A DNA stretch of 35,826 nt from assembly GCA_024640465.1 (NCBI GenBank), contig JAHEEX010000010.1:1-35826 (forward strand). The letters are read 5' to 3'. How positions within the stretch are numbered: position 1 is the stretch's first letter; every line of letters begins with the position of its first letter. Both the position numbers and the translations under genes were made by a program. Below are positions 8,262 to 17,649 of this stretch, piece after piece. The stretch comes from Sphingobacteriales bacterium (GTDB taxonomy: Bacteria > Bacteroidota > Bacteroidia > Chitinophagales > Chitinophagaceae). The notes below the pieces were generated by a model. That model made no database searches and was not told the origin of the DNA. It saw only the letters and a program-made list of their open reading frames with translations.

Positions 8262-9191
8262 TTATAAAGTTTTGAGTACTTCGTTCATTGAACGAACTGC
8301 CTCGGCACTTTTGGAGAACATGGCCTGTTCTTCATTATCCAGCTTAATATCAATAATTTTTTCCCAGCCTTTTCTGCCAATTGTTACAGGCACACCCAGG
8401 CAAATATCTTTTTGTCCATATTCACCATCAAGTGATACGCAACAGGTAAAGAGTTTCTTCTCATCACGGAGGATGCTTTTTACCAAAGCAGCACCGGCAG
8501 CTCCGGGTGCATACCAAGCAGAAGTTCCTATCAGTTTGGTAAGGGTTGCTCCCCCAACCATGGTATCTGCAACTATTTGTTTTTGCTGGTCTACACTGAG
8601 TAACTGGGTAACGGGAACACTGTTCCATGTAGCCATTCTGATCAGGGGTATCATCGTAGTGTCACCATGACCGCCAATAACAACAGCGTTAAGGTCTGCA
8701 GGACTGCAGCCAAGGTGCTGGCTTAATTGGTATTTAAACCTGCTGCTGTCTAATGTTCCGCCCATACCAATGATCCTGTGCTTGGGTAATCCTGTTGATT
8801 GTAAAGCCAGGTAGGTCATGGTATCCATCGGATTACTGATAACGATAATTATCGTATCCGGGGAATATTTGAGGATATTTTCACATACACCTTTCACAAT
8901 ACCAGCATTGGTGCCAATAAGCTCTTCACGGGTCATTCCAGGTTTGCGGGGTATCCCTGAAGTTATTACAACAACATCACTGCCAGCGGTTTTAGCATAA
9001 TCAGCGGTACTTCCGGTGATGCGCGTATCAAAACCAAGGAGGGCTGCAGTTTGCATCATATCCTGGGCTTTTCCTTCGGCAAGCCCTTCTTTAATATCCA
9101 GCAATACCAGTTCCTGGCAAAGGGCTGCACGGGCGATATTATCGGCACAGGTTGCGCCAACGGCACCTGCACCTACAACAGTAACTTTCAT
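8262..9191 (-). CDS. mdh: malate dehydrogenase
   Basis: A 309-residue NAD-dependent malate dehydrogenase of the lactate-dehydrogenase-like type 3 group. It interconverts malate and oxaloacetate in the cytosolic TCA cycle. The dinucleotide loop GAGAVG is at 7-12, with D32 ending the second strand, which favours NAD over NADP. The active-site loop carries R82 and R88 (PRKPGMTREE). Arg rather than Gln in this loop separates malate from lactate dehydrogenase. N120, D148 and the catalytic H175 (GGHGDTTMIP) are in place. The gene stands alone between a strong promoter candidate at 9304-9335 and a terminator at 8207-8241. Confidence 0.96.
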   Translation of the reverse strand: MKVTVVGAGAVGATCADNIARAALCQELVLLDIKEGLAEGKAQDMMQTAALLGFDTRITGSTADYAKTAGSDVVVITSGIPRKPGMTREELIGTNAGIVKGVCENILKYSPDTIIIVISNPMDTMTYLALQSTGLPKHRIIGMGGTLDSSRFKYQLSQHLGCSPADLNAVVIGGHGDTTMIPLIRMATWNSVPVTQLLSVDQQKQIVADTMVGGATLTKLIGTSAWYAPGAAGAALVKSILRDEKKLFTCCVSLDGEYGQKDICLGVPVTIGRKGWEKIIDIKLDNEEQAMFSKSAEAVRSMNEVLKTL

Positions 9192-9303
9192 GTGTAGACG
9201 AAATTTTGGTTATGGAAAAATGTTGAAATCATGATTCGAACTAAGCCGGGAAAGCTTGGGCATAGCAATTATGCATGCAAATACAGGTTTTTTCCGGTCG
9301 TTG

Positions 9304-9335
9304 CAAAGGTAACAGAAGGGCTATGTAATGACAAA
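9304..9335 (-). promoter_or_regulatory. Bacteroidota-type promoter for mdh
   Basis: On the minus strand TTTG (9332-9335) is followed after exactly 20 bases by TACCTTTG (9304-9311). Both boxes match the Bacteroidota -33/-7 consensus. The expected start of transcription leaves a leader of about 105 bases before the mdh ATG. Confidence 0.75.
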
Positions 9336-9378
9336 AATATTAAGGCAACTATATTATTTATCCGGGCCAAAAACGGGC

Positions 9379-9876
9379 TTACAACTTTAGTGCTTCAAGG
9401 ATCTTATCGATTTTAGCACCGCCTTCATATACCCTGACCAGTTTGTGCTGTTTGTCGTAAATAGCCAGGAATGGTATGGCTTTGGCCATGTAATAAGGGC
9501 CAAAAAAGTAAAGCATATCTCGACCCATATAAATATTGGAAAATTCAGCAATCTTATATTCCTTATAGAAACGCTGCATTTTTTCCATTGGCTGATAGGT
9601 AGCCATTACAATTTGCAGTTCAGAAAGTTGCTTTTTATTCGCCTGGATTATTTTCATTTGTTGCTGGCAATGCTCACAGTCTGGACTGAAAAGCATGATC
9701 ATAACCGGTTTGCCGGATTTAAGGTTTTTCTGGGTAGTCCAGGTCAGGCTGTCTGCTTGCAAAATCCGGAATTCCGGGAGCACCGGTTTCTTCAGGTAAG
9801 GCGGTTGTTCCGTGTTTTGCGCAAACAGGGAACTGTTAAATAGACAGATGATCAGCAAAACGAGTAGATTTTTCAT
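9379..9876 (-). CDS. exported thioredoxin-fold protein with CEHC motif
   Basis: A 165-residue protein with a signal peptide (MKNLLVLLIICLFNSSLFAQ, probable cleavage near 19-20). The mature part has a thioredoxin fold: the motif SPDCEHCQQQ places the redox pair at C67 and C70, and AIPFLAIYD near residue 134 supplies the cis-proline. It is therefore a probable periplasmic thiol-disulfide protein, distantly like TlpA/ResA. Glu-His between the cysteines differs from the Gly-Pro of thioredoxin and the Pro-His of DsbA, and the redox direction cannot be predicted. It is a single gene with EF-P divergent upstream and mdh downstream on the same strand. Confidence 0.8.
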   Translation of the reverse strand: MKNLLVLLIICLFNSSLFAQNTEQPPYLKKPVLPEFRILQADSLTWTTQKNLKSGKPVMIMLFSPDCEHCQQQMKIIQANKKQLSELQIVMATYQPMEKMQRFYKEYKIAEFSNIYMGRDMLYFFGPYYMAKAIPFLAIYDKQHKLVRVYEGGAKIDKILEALKL

Positions 9877-9962
9877 ACAGGTATTTGATGAATAAAATTA
9901 AGCAGAAACAAACAGAACCTAAAAATCAATATGACAGAAACTTTGGTTCTTTCCAACCTGAA

Positions 9963-9993
9963 TTGGCTACAAGTTGATTTTGCCTTAATTTTG
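9963..9993 (+). promoter_or_regulatory. candidate promoter for efp
   Basis: TTG (9963-9965) is followed after 20 bases by TAATTTTG (9986-9993), fitting the Bacteroidota TTTG-N20-TAnnTTTG pattern with one mismatch in the first box (ATTG). It leaves a leader of about 50 bases before the efp ATG at 10050. Confidence 0.6.
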
Positions 9994-10049
9994 CCGCCTC
10001 TAACCGGGCCCAAAAGGGTTTTGATTTTTAAATCTGTAAATTAATTGAA

Positions 10050-10616
10050 ATGGCAAATACATCAGATATCAGCCGTGGATTGATCATTAAACTTGATGGA
10101 AGTTTATATACGGTCATTGAATTCGGGGAAAATAAAACGGCCCGTGCTGCTGCAAAAGTTTGGGCAAAGCTTAAAGGCGTTGATAATGCCAGGACCATTG
10201 AAAAAACCTGGAATTCCGGGGATACCATTTTCCCGGTAAGGGTTGAGCGGAAAGATTACCAGTTTCTCTATAAGGATGATACCGGTTATAATTTCATGGA
10301 TAATGAAACATTTGAACAACTGGTCGTAAATGAAAATATGGTGGATGCTCCCCAGTTCCTGAAAGAAGGCCAGGAAGTTTCTGTTTTGATCAATACAGAA
10401 ACTGAACTGCCTATGAGTGTTGAACTCCCCGATAAAATTGTAACAAGGATCACCTATTCCGAACCTGGCTTAAGAGGTGATACTGCAACCCGCACTTTGA
10501 AGCAGGCAACCGTTGAAACCGGTGCCACGGTAATGGTTCCCCTCTTTGTAAACGAAGGGGACGTTATACGTGTAAATACCAAAACAGGAGATTATATGGA
10601 AAGGGTCAAAGAATAG
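10050..10616 (+). CDS. efp: translation elongation factor P, arginine-tip variant
   Basis: A 188-residue EF-P of normal length with three beta-barrel domains. It relieves ribosome stalling at proline runs. Family marks are YNFMDNETFEQ in the middle and GLRGDTATRTLKQATVETGATVMVPLFVNEGD near the C-terminus. The N-terminal loop that reaches the peptidyl-transferase centre reads FGENKTARAAAKVWAKL (25-41). Counting back from the conserved KL, R32 falls where E. coli has modified K34 and Pseudomonas has rhamnosylated R32. The usual PGKG tip is absent, and the stretch from F25 to L41 is two residues longer than in E. coli. Single gene with promoter at 9963-9993 and terminator at 10635-10672. Confidence 0.95.
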   Translation: MANTSDISRGLIIKLDGSLYTVIEFGENKTARAAAKVWAKLKGVDNARTIEKTWNSGDTIFPVRVERKDYQFLYKDDTGYNFMDNETFEQLVVNENMVDAPQFLKEGQEVSVLINTETELPMSVELPDKIVTRITYSEPGLRGDTATRTLKQATVETGATVMVPLFVNEGDVIRVNTKTGDYMERVKE

Positions 10617-10634
10617 ATTATCCTGAATTTTATT

Positions 10635-10672
10635 AAAAATGGGTAAAAAAATGGTTTTTTTACCCATTTTTT
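10635..10672 (+). terminator. intrinsic terminator of efp
   Basis: AAAAATGGGTAAAAAA and its reverse complement pair around a 5-base loop, ending in a run of six T residues. It starts 19 bases past the efp stop codon. Confidence 0.85.
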
Positions 10673-10774
10673 ATTCATTTTGCCCCAAAATTGACAATTT
10701 TTATAATGGGAAAGATTCCTATCTTAGTTTATCATTTATAACCTGAACCTTTAGCCAAACTTAAAACCCAGTCC

Positions 10775-11254
10775 ATGGATTTCAAACAAATACAGGATCT
10801 GATCAAATTGATCAACAAGTCCAATATCGGCGAAATTAAAGTCGAACAGGGAGATTTCAAGATAACCATCAGGCAAAAAGAAGACAAGTATATATCGGTT
10901 GCACCTTCGCAGGCACCAATGCAAATGATGCCTTCCATGCCAGCTCAGCAACAGTTGGCAGCTGCACCTTCAGCTCCTGCAGAAAAAGCTGCTCCATCTG
11001 TAAAAGAAGAAAACCTGGTTACCATCAAAAGCCCAATGATTGGTACTTTCTACAGAAAGCCTTCTCCTGATAAACCATTGTTTGTGGAGGTGGGTGATGA
11101 TATACAGGTAGGTAAAGTGGTTTGTATCATCGAAGCCATGAAATTATTTAATGAAATTGAAAGCGAAGTATCTGGTAAAGTGGTTAAAATATTGGTGGAA
11201 GACGCCACACCTGTGGAGTACGATCAACCGCTCTTTCTGGTTGATCCATCCTGA
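10775..11254 (+). CDS. accB: acetyl-CoA carboxylase biotin carboxyl carrier protein
   Basis: A 159-residue biotin carrier that shuttles carboxyl groups between biotin carboxylase and the carboxyltransferase in fatty-acid synthesis. The N-terminal region (1-40) is followed by a flexible Ala/Pro/Met/Gln-rich linker (about 42-75). The biotinyl domain carries the biotin site EAMKL with K123, and KSPMIGTFYRKPSPDKP (85-101) is its usual first half. It starts at an ATG and is followed after 74 bases by accC, the usual accBC pair. Confidence 0.96.
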   Translation: MDFKQIQDLIKLINKSNIGEIKVEQGDFKITIRQKEDKYISVAPSQAPMQMMPSMPAQQQLAAAPSAPAEKAAPSVKEENLVTIKSPMIGTFYRKPSPDKPLFVEVGDDIQVGKVVCIIEAMKLFNEIESEVSGKVVKILVEDATPVEYDQPLFLVDPS

Positions 11255-11328
11255 TAATCCGTATCAAAGCATGCATTGGCTGGCCTGGTAAGGCTGGTAA
11301 AGTTTCGGCTTCACTTTAATGTAATCAC

Positions 11329-12687
11329 ATGACAAAAGATTCAAAAATAAATTTTAAAAAAATACTGATTGCCAACAGGGGGGAAATTGCGTTACGTGTG
11401 ATCAGAACCTGCAGGGAAATGGGTATTAAAACAGTTGCGGTTTATTCCACGGCAGATAAGGATAGCCTGCATGTGAAATTTGCTGATGAAGCGGTATGTA
11501 TTGGCAAGCCATCCAGCAGTGATTCCTATCTTAATATTCCCCATCTTATGGCTGCAGCTGAAATTACCAATGCTGATGCCATTCATCCCGGTTATGGCTT
11601 CCTGGCGGAGAATGCTAAGTTTGCAGAAATTTGTAATGAATCTGAGATCAAATTCATTGGCCCAACGCCTGATCAAATCAGGGCAATGGGAGATAAAATA
11701 ACGGCCAAGGAAACCATGATAAAAGCCGGCGTTCCGGTTGTTCCAGGCAGTGGCGGATTATTGGAAAGTGTTGATCAGGCAAAGGGACTTGCTAAAGAAA
11801 TCGGCTACCCGGTAATCCTTAAAGCAACTGCAGGCGGCGGCGGAAAAGGAATGCGTATTGTTTGGGAAGAATCCGATATCGAAAAAGCTTATGATAGCGC
11901 AAAAATAGAGGCAGGTGCTTCGTTCAAAAATGATGGTATCTACATGGAGAAGTTCGTGGAAGATCCGAGGCATATTGAAATCCAGATCGCAGGCGACCGT
12001 TATGGCACCGTTTGTCATTTGAGTGAAAGGGATTGTTCCATACAACGCCGTCACCAGAAACTGGTGGAAGAATCCCCGTCTCCGTTTATGACAGATGAAC
12101 TTCGGGAAAAAATGGGTGCTGCGGCTGTTAAAGCTGCTGCAGCCATTAATTATGAAAGTGTGGGGACAATTGAATTCCTGGTTGACAAACACCGGAATTT
12201 TTATTTCATGGAGATGAATACAAGGATTCAAGTGGAACATTGTGTCACGGAGGAAGTAACCAATTTTGATCTCATCAAAGAACAAATAAAAATTGCTGCA
12301 GGAGATCCGATTTCCGGCATGAATTATTATCCATCCATGCATGCCATAGAATGCAGGATAAATGCGGAAGATCCTTATCATGATTTCCGGCCCAGCCCGG
12401 GTAAGATAAGTGTATTGCACCAGCCAGGCGGACATGGCATCCGGGTTGATTCACACGTTTATGCAGGGTATGTTATTCCGCCATATTATGATTCCATGAT
12501 TGCCAAGATTATAGCGGTTGCGCGTACCCGGGAGGAAGCCATCAATACCATGAGCAGGGCGCTTAGTGAATATGTGATAGAAGGAGTGAAAACAACCATT
12601 CCATTTCATCAGCAACTTATGCGCAATGAAGATTTCCGTAAGGGGAATTTCACCACCAAATTCATGGATACTTTTAAAATGGTATAA
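11329..12687 (+). CDS. accC: acetyl-CoA carboxylase, biotin carboxylase subunit
   Basis: A 452-residue ATP-grasp enzyme that carboxylates the biotin of AccB using bicarbonate and ATP. The N-terminal [20 protein letters not shown] (11-30), the glycine-rich ATP loop GGGGKGM (169-175), the [16 protein letters not shown] segment (233-248) and the catalytic [11 protein letters not shown] (294-304) are all present. The residue after this last motif is Cys305 rather than the more usual Pro, which I believe is common in Bacteroidota copies. It is downstream of accB and upstream of a shared terminator at 12782-12806. Confidence 0.97.
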   Translation: MTKDSKINFKKILIANRGEIALRVIRTCREMGIKTVAVYSTADKDSLHVKFADEAVCIGKPSSSDSYLNIPHLMAAAEITNADAIHPGYGFLAENAKFAEICNESEIKFIGPTPDQIRAMGDKITAKETMIKAGVPVVPGSGGLLESVDQAKGLAKEIGYPVILKATAGGGGKGMRIVWEESDIEKAYDSAKIEAGASFKNDGIYMEKFVEDPRHIEIQIAGDRYGTVCHLSERDCSIQRRHQKLVEESPSPFMTDELREKMGAAAVKAAAAINYESVGTIEFLVDKHRNFYFMEMNTRIQVEHCVTEEVTNFDLIKEQIKIAAGDPISGMNYYPSMHAIECRINAEDPYHDFRPSPGKISVLHQPGGHGIRVDSHVYAGYVIPPYYDSMIAKIIAVARTREEAINTMSRALSEYVIEGVKTTIPFHQQLMRNEDFRKGNFTTKFMDTFKMV

Positions 12688-12781
12688 CCTAATGTATTCA
12701 TAGCTACTTTGCGGTTAAGGGCTGTTAATAATCTTCATTTTTTTCCGCATCTGTTACAATCTTTAATATCATTATAAAAAT

Positions 12782-12806
12782 ATACCCCGCCTTTTGAGCG
12801 GGGTAT
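12782..12806. terminator. bidirectional terminator between accC and glnN
   Basis: ATACCCCGC and GCGGGGTAT form a perfect 9-base-pair stem with a 7-base loop. T-rich tails follow on both strands (TTTTC on plus, ATATTTTTAT on minus), so it can end both convergent transcripts. Confidence 0.88.
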
Positions 12807-12852
12807 TTTCTTAACCGATTGTTATGGGTTATTTGGGTGTCTGTTTGCCAGA

Positions 12853-15045
12853 TTAACGGAGGAATAACAGTTCACGATATTTTGGAAGTTCCCATTCAGA
12901 ATCATCCACCAAAAGCTCAAGTTTATCTACGTGGTAGCGGATTTCATCAAAATAAGGTTTTACTTTATCACAATATGCTATCGCTTTTTCCCTGGTATCA
13001 GTCAAAGCATTTGCTTTCTTACGCGCTTCGGTCATTTCGAATGCAAGGGCCTGAACCTTATTGATATGTTCTGATATCTCTTCAAGGATATTGAGTTGCG
13101 CCTTGTAAGATTTTTCAGGAACACCAATGTCTTTAAGCCCTTTAATATTATTAATCAGCATATTCTGGTAACGGATTGATGCTGGTAAAATATGGTTGCC
13201 GGCAAGGTCACCAATAACACGACCTTCAATCTGTACGATCTTCAGGTATTTCTCCAGTTCTATTTCGTGACGGGCTTCGAGCTCAGAATGTGTGTAAACA
13301 TTATGTTTCTCAAACAGTTTCTTGGCTTTATCTGAAACCAATGGATCAAGTGCGATAGGTGTTGTTTTCAGGTTAGGGAGGCCTCTTTTTGCAGCCTCTT
13401 TTGTCCACTCTTCACTGTAGCCATCACCTTCAAACAATACTTTTTTACTTTCCTTTATATATGTTTTGATCACCTGCATGATGGCAACTTCTTTTTTGTC
13501 GCCTTTTTCAATCAGGGCATCCACTTCCTTTTTGAAATTAGCCAGTGTTTCAGCCATGATGGTGTTCAGGATCAGCATGCCGTTTGCACAGTTGGCAGAA
13601 GAACCTACTGCACGGAATTCAAATTTATTTCCAGTGAAAGCAAATGGTGATGTCCTGTTACGGTCTGTATTATCCAGTAATAATTCCGGTATGCTCTTAT
13701 GGATGTCGAGTTTGAGCATTACTTCATCCTGTTCATCAAATTTGTCACTTACGCGCGTTTCAATTTCTTCCAGTACTTTATTGAGATAATGGCCAATGTA
13801 AGCAGAGATGATAGCAGGAGGAGCTTCGTTGGCACCCAAACGGTGATCATTACCCGCAGAAGCAATGGAAGCACGGAGCAGGTCTGCATGATCATGAACA
13901 GCTTTGATCGTATTAACGAAGAAAGCCAGGAACATCAGGTTTGTTTTAGGTGTTTTGCCCGGAGCCAGGAGGTTGACGCCTGTATCGGTACCCATACTCC
14001 AGTTATTATGCTTACCACTTCCGTTTATGCCGGCAAATGGTTTCTCGTGCAATAAAACCTTAAGTTTATGCCTTTTGGCCACACGGCTCATAACGTCCAT
14101 GAGCAGGGTATTGTGATCAACAGCCAGGTTTAGTTCCTCGAAGATAGGCGCGCACTCAAACTGGGCAGGGGCAACTTCATTATGTCTTGTACGGAGTGGA
14201 ATACCAAGTCGGTATGCTTCATATTCAAAATCACGCATGTAGGCATAAACACGCTCAGGAATGGAACCAAAATAATGGTCTTCCAACTGCTGGCCTTTTG
14301 CAGGCGTATGGCCAAAAACGGTGCGACCAGTCATTACCAGGTCGGGACGGGCATTTGCCAGTCCTTCATCAACCACAAAATATTCCTGTTCCCATCCAAG
14401 ATTGACGTGAACTTTGGTAACATTTCGGTCGAAATAATGACATACTTCCACCGCACTTTTATTGAGGGCTTCGATTGATTTGATCAATGGGGCTTTATAG
14501 TCAAGGGACTCACCTGTATAAGAAACAAAGATGGTTGGAATACACAACGTCATTCCCTGACCGATGTGCATGATAAAGGCAGGAGATGTTGGATCCCAGG
14601 CGGTATATCCGCGGGCTTCAAAAGTTGCCCTTAATCCGCCACTGGGAAAAGAAGACGCATCTGGTTCCTGTTGTACAAGCGCATCGCCTTCAAACTGGTC
14701 TAATGGTGTACCATCACCTTTTAAAGTAAAGAATGAATCATGCTTTTCTGCTGAAGTACCGGTCAATGGCTGAAACCAGTGAGTATAGTGGGTTACACCT
14801 TTTTTTTCTGCCCATTGGCGCATGCCGGCAGCAATTTGGTTTGCTACATGACGATCAATTTTTTGTCCGGTTTTGATGGAACCCAACAAGCTTTTATAAG
14901 CATCATCGCTTAGAAAATCACGGGCTGTTTTTAAAGTGAAAACATTTTCCCCGAAAATGGACGTGATCTTTGCTGATCCCTCAACATTTACTTCGTGGTT
15001 ACCCGAAGTTAAATTGTCAATTGCTTTGAAACGAAGTGACTGCAT
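12853..15045 (-). CDS. glnN: glutamine synthetase type III
   Basis: A 730-residue glutamine synthetase of the long GSIII type, which makes glutamine from glutamate, ammonia and ATP. GSIII is typical of Bacteroidota and some cyanobacteria. Active-site motifs seen are GWEQEYF (217-223), HNEVAPAQFE (288-297), DHNTLLMDVM (310-319) and GINGSGKHNNWS (339-350). The N-terminal FGENVFTLKTARDFLS and the extended C-terminal helical region after about 550 distinguish it from the 450-residue type I enzyme. The gene is alone, divergent from purL across a 325-base A/T-rich gap and closed by the shared terminator at 12782-12806. Confidence 0.97.
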   Translation of the reverse strand: MQSLRFKAIDNLTSGNHEVNVEGSAKITSIFGENVFTLKTARDFLSDDAYKSLLGSIKTGQKIDRHVANQIAAGMRQWAEKKGVTHYTHWFQPLTGTSAEKHDSFFTLKGDGTPLDQFEGDALVQQEPDASSFPSGGLRATFEARGYTAWDPTSPAFIMHIGQGMTLCIPTIFVSYTGESLDYKAPLIKSIEALNKSAVEVCHYFDRNVTKVHVNLGWEQEYFVVDEGLANARPDLVMTGRTVFGHTPAKGQQLEDHYFGSIPERVYAYMRDFEYEAYRLGIPLRTRHNEVAPAQFECAPIFEELNLAVDHNTLLMDVMSRVAKRHKLKVLLHEKPFAGINGSGKHNNWSMGTDTGVNLLAPGKTPKTNLMFLAFFVNTIKAVHDHADLLRASIASAGNDHRLGANEAPPAIISAYIGHYLNKVLEEIETRVSDKFDEQDEVMLKLDIHKSIPELLLDNTDRNRTSPFAFTGNKFEFRAVGSSANCANGMLILNTIMAETLANFKKEVDALIEKGDKKEVAIMQVIKTYIKESKKVLFEGDGYSEEWTKEAAKRGLPNLKTTPIALDPLVSDKAKKLFEKHNVYTHSELEARHEIELEKYLKIVQIEGRVIGDLAGNHILPASIRYQNMLINNIKGLKDIGVPEKSYKAQLNILEEISEHINKVQALAFEMTEARKKANALTDTREKAIAYCDKVKPYFDEIRYHVDKLELLVDDSEWELPKYRELLFLR

Positions 15046-15370
15046 GTTTTAGTAATTTTTAGGAATGGCAAAAGTGCAGCATTTCAATAAAAAAAAGCAT
15101 TTTTCGACAAAATAAATATCCACTTTCTATGAAATGTCAATTATTTGTTTAAAAATTTCTTTGATTTCATTAAAATGACGGCAAAACTGAATAAAATATA
15201 AACATTATAAAATATATTAATGTGAAATGGTACTTGGATGTGATTTATTTAATTATTGATATGATACATCAAACCTTTAATTATAAAATTTTTATCCCGG
15301 ATCATGTAAAACGCTGATTGTCTTTTTCTACTTACGTCACAGAACTTTACCTTTGAGCCTTCAACATATT
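15046..15370. other. divergent regulatory gap between glnN and purL
   Basis: This 325-base stretch is strongly A/T-rich and holds no convincing open frame. It must contain the promoters of both divergent genes. On the plus strand I see the -7 box at 15348-15355. On the minus strand near glnN only a one-mismatch box (CACTTTTG) stands about 20-30 bases before the start. No RNA gene or clear operator is visible. Confidence 0.5.
15348..15355 (+). promoter_or_regulatory. candidate -7 box before purL
   Basis: TACCTTTG, a perfect TAnnTTTG match, ends 15 bases before the chosen purL ATG, so the mRNA leader would be very short. The nearest upstream TTG (15318-15320) is at 27 bases, further than the usual 20. 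Confidence 0.45.
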
Positions 15371-17593
15371 ATGGAAACAACAGTAACAACCGCCCGGCAG
15401 CTTGGTCTTACCGAAGAAGAATTTTACAGTATAGAGAAAGTTTTAAATAGGAATCCCAATTTTGCAGAATTGGCTGCATATTCAGTAATGTGGAGCGAAC
15501 ACTGCAGTTATAAAAATTCCATCAGCTGGCTGAAGACATTGCCCCGTGAAGGAGGTAAGCTCCTGATCAAGGCTGGTGAAGAAAACGCCGGCCTCGCAGA
15601 TATTGGTGACGGCCTGGGTGTTGTTTTTAAAATTGAATCGCATAACCATCCTTCTGCCATTGAACCATTTCAAGGTGCGGCAACTGGAGTAGGCGGGATT
15701 CACCGTGATATTTTTACAATGGGTGCGAGACCAATTGCGGCTTTAAATTCATTACGTTTTGGGAACCTGTCAGATCAGAAAACGCAGCATCTCGTAAGTG
15801 GTGTAGTACATGGGATTGGCCATTATGGCAACTGCTTTGGTGTTCCCACAGTTGGCGGTGAAGTTTATTTTGAATCATGCTATCATACAAATCCGCTGGT
15901 AAATGCGATGAGTGTTGGTGTAGTTGAAGCAGGTGGAACAGTTAGTGCAACCGCAGAAGGGAAGGGCAATCCTGTATTTATTGTTGGGTCTGCAACAGGA
16001 AAAGACGGCATTGGAGGTGCTTCATTTGCCTCTGCTGATATCACTGCAGAAAGTGCACAGGATCTTCCTTCAGTTCAGGTAGGTGATCCTTTCCAGGAAA
16101 AGAAATTATTGGAAGCCTGCCTTGAAGTTATTCCTACAGGAGCTTTGATTGGTATGCAGGATATGGGTGCAGCCGGAATCATTTGTTCAACTGCGGAAAC
16201 CAGTGCAAAAGGTGGCGTTGGCATGCGCATCAATTTGGATAAAGTACCTAAGCGACAGAAAAATATGAAAGCCTGGGAACTCCTGCTGAGTGAAAGCCAG
16301 GAAAGGATGCTCATGATCGTTAAAAAAGGACGGGAAGCAGAAGTTCAATCTGTGTTTGATAAATGGGACCTCCCTTGCTCTGAGATTGGGGAAGTTACAG
16401 ATGACGGTATGTTGCGTTTTTATATGGACGATAAACTGGAGGCAGAATTACCTGCAGAAAGCCTGGTATTAGGTGGCGGTGCACCAGTTTATAAGAGAGA
16501 TTATAAAGAACCAGCCTATTTCGAAAAGATCAAAGGCTTTAACCCGGAAAAGATAGTAGTCCCTGCCGATATGCGCCGTGTTGCCGAAGAAATAATCAGT
16601 CAACCAAATATCGCCAATAAGCGATGGATCTATCGCCAATACGACAGTATGGTTGGTACCGCAAATGTATCAACCAATGCACCAAGTGATGCGGCCATAG
16701 TTTGGGTAAAGGGAACAACGAAAGGCCTGGCAATGACCACAGATTGTAATAGCCGTTATGTTTATGCCGATCCTTTCAAAGGTTGTATGATTGCCGTAAG
16801 CGAAGCTGCCCGAAATATTGTGTGCAGTGGCGGAACACCTTTAGGGGTAACCAATTGTCTCAACTTTGGCAATCCTTATGATCCGGAAGTCTATTACCAG
16901 TTTGTATATGCCATTAAAGGAATGGGCGAAGCCTGTAAAAAATTCAATACTCCTGTTACAGGGGGGAATGTAAGTTTTTATAACCAAAATCCTGACGGTG
17001 CTGTTTATCCAACCCCTACCATTGGGATGGTAGGTTTGCTGGAAGATATTAAGAATAAAATGACCCTTGATTTTAAATCACCCGGCGACCGTATTTACCT
17101 GCTGGGGGAAGTAACAGACGATCTTGGATCCTCAGAATACCTCCATAAAATATGCGGAGTGGAATTTTCACCGGCCCCTCATTTTGACCTTGATGCCGAA
17201 TTTCGGTTACAGGAAGTAGTTAGTTCACTTATTGGTGGTAAAAAGATAAATGCAGCCCATGACATTAGTGAGGGCGGATTATTTATCACGTTATTTGAAA
17301 GTGCCTCAGTTAATAATCTGGGATTTAATGTCTCCAGCAATGGGGTAACTGTAAGGAAAGATGCTTTCTGGTTTGGGGAATCCCAGAGCAGGGTAGTGGT
17401 ATCTGTTGCAGAAGCTGATAGTAATGATCTTGAAGCGAGTTTACAAAAAACCGGTTTACCTTTTATTTGTATAGGTGAGGTTACAAATGGAGACCTTCAT
17501 GTTGATGGTAAAGAATGGGGAAATATTTCGAACTGGCGGGAGAGATATGATACCGTGATTGAAAAATATATGAATGCCTATCATGCAGAGTAA
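15371..17593 (+). CDS. purL: phosphoribosylformylglycinamidine synthase, PurL subunit
   Basis: A 740-residue small-type PurL, the ATP-dependent synthase subunit of purine biosynthesis that converts FGAR to FGAM with ammonia from a separate PurQ and with PurS. SEHCSYK (42-48) and HNHPS (91-95), followed by EPFQGAATGVGGIHRD, are family hallmarks. The length (about 740) marks the Bacillus-type subunit, not the 1,300-residue fused enzyme. I chose the ATG at 15371 over the in-frame TTG at 15353, because the latter overlaps the -7 box. PurQ and PurS are not in this window. The hldD gene follows 56 bases later with no terminator between. Confidence 0.95.
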   Translation: METTVTTARQLGLTEEEFYSIEKVLNRNPNFAELAAYSVMWSEHCSYKNSISWLKTLPREGGKLLIKAGEENAGLADIGDGLGVVFKIESHNHPSAIEPFQGAATGVGGIHRDIFTMGARPIAALNSLRFGNLSDQKTQHLVSGVVHGIGHYGNCFGVPTVGGEVYFESCYHTNPLVNAMSVGVVEAGGTVSATAEGKGNPVFIVGSATGKDGIGGASFASADITAESAQDLPSVQVGDPFQEKKLLEACLEVIPTGALIGMQDMGAAGIICSTAETSAKGGVGMRINLDKVPKRQKNMKAWELLLSESQERMLMIVKKGREAEVQSVFDKWDLPCSEIGEVTDDGMLRFYMDDKLEAELPAESLVLGGGAPVYKRDYKEPAYFEKIKGFNPEKIVVPADMRRVAEEIISQPNIANKRWIYRQYDSMVGTANVSTNAPSDAAIVWVKGTTKGLAMTTDCNSRYVYADPFKGCMIAVSEAARNIVCSGGTPLGVTNCLNFGNPYDPEVYYQFVYAIKGMGEACKKFNTPVTGGNVSFYNQNPDGAVYPTPTIGMVGLLEDIKNKMTLDFKSPGDRIYLLGEVTDDLGSSEYLHKICGVEFSPAPHFDLDAEFRLQEVVSSLIGGKKINAAHDISEGGLFITLFESASVNNLGFNVSSNGVTVRKDAFWFGESQSRVVVSVAEADSNDLEASLQKTGLPFICIGEVTNGDLHVDGKEWGNISNWRERYDTVIEKYMNAYHAE

Positions 17594-17649
17594 GAATTGA
17601 ATTTATTACAGAATATCCACTTTACTATTTGATCTCTGATAATCCATAC

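Noticed and set aside
9360-9378. Terminator for the thioredoxin-fold gene
   Set aside because: The repeated CGGGC copies are direct, not inverted, so no stem forms.
10691-10707. TTGACA and TATAAT in front of accB
   Set aside because: They are only 5 bases apart instead of about 17, and Bacteroidota promoters do not follow this consensus.
11758-12435. 225-residue minus-strand frame inside accC
   Set aside because: It is antisense to a fully conserved biotin carboxylase and its composition is that of a shadow frame.
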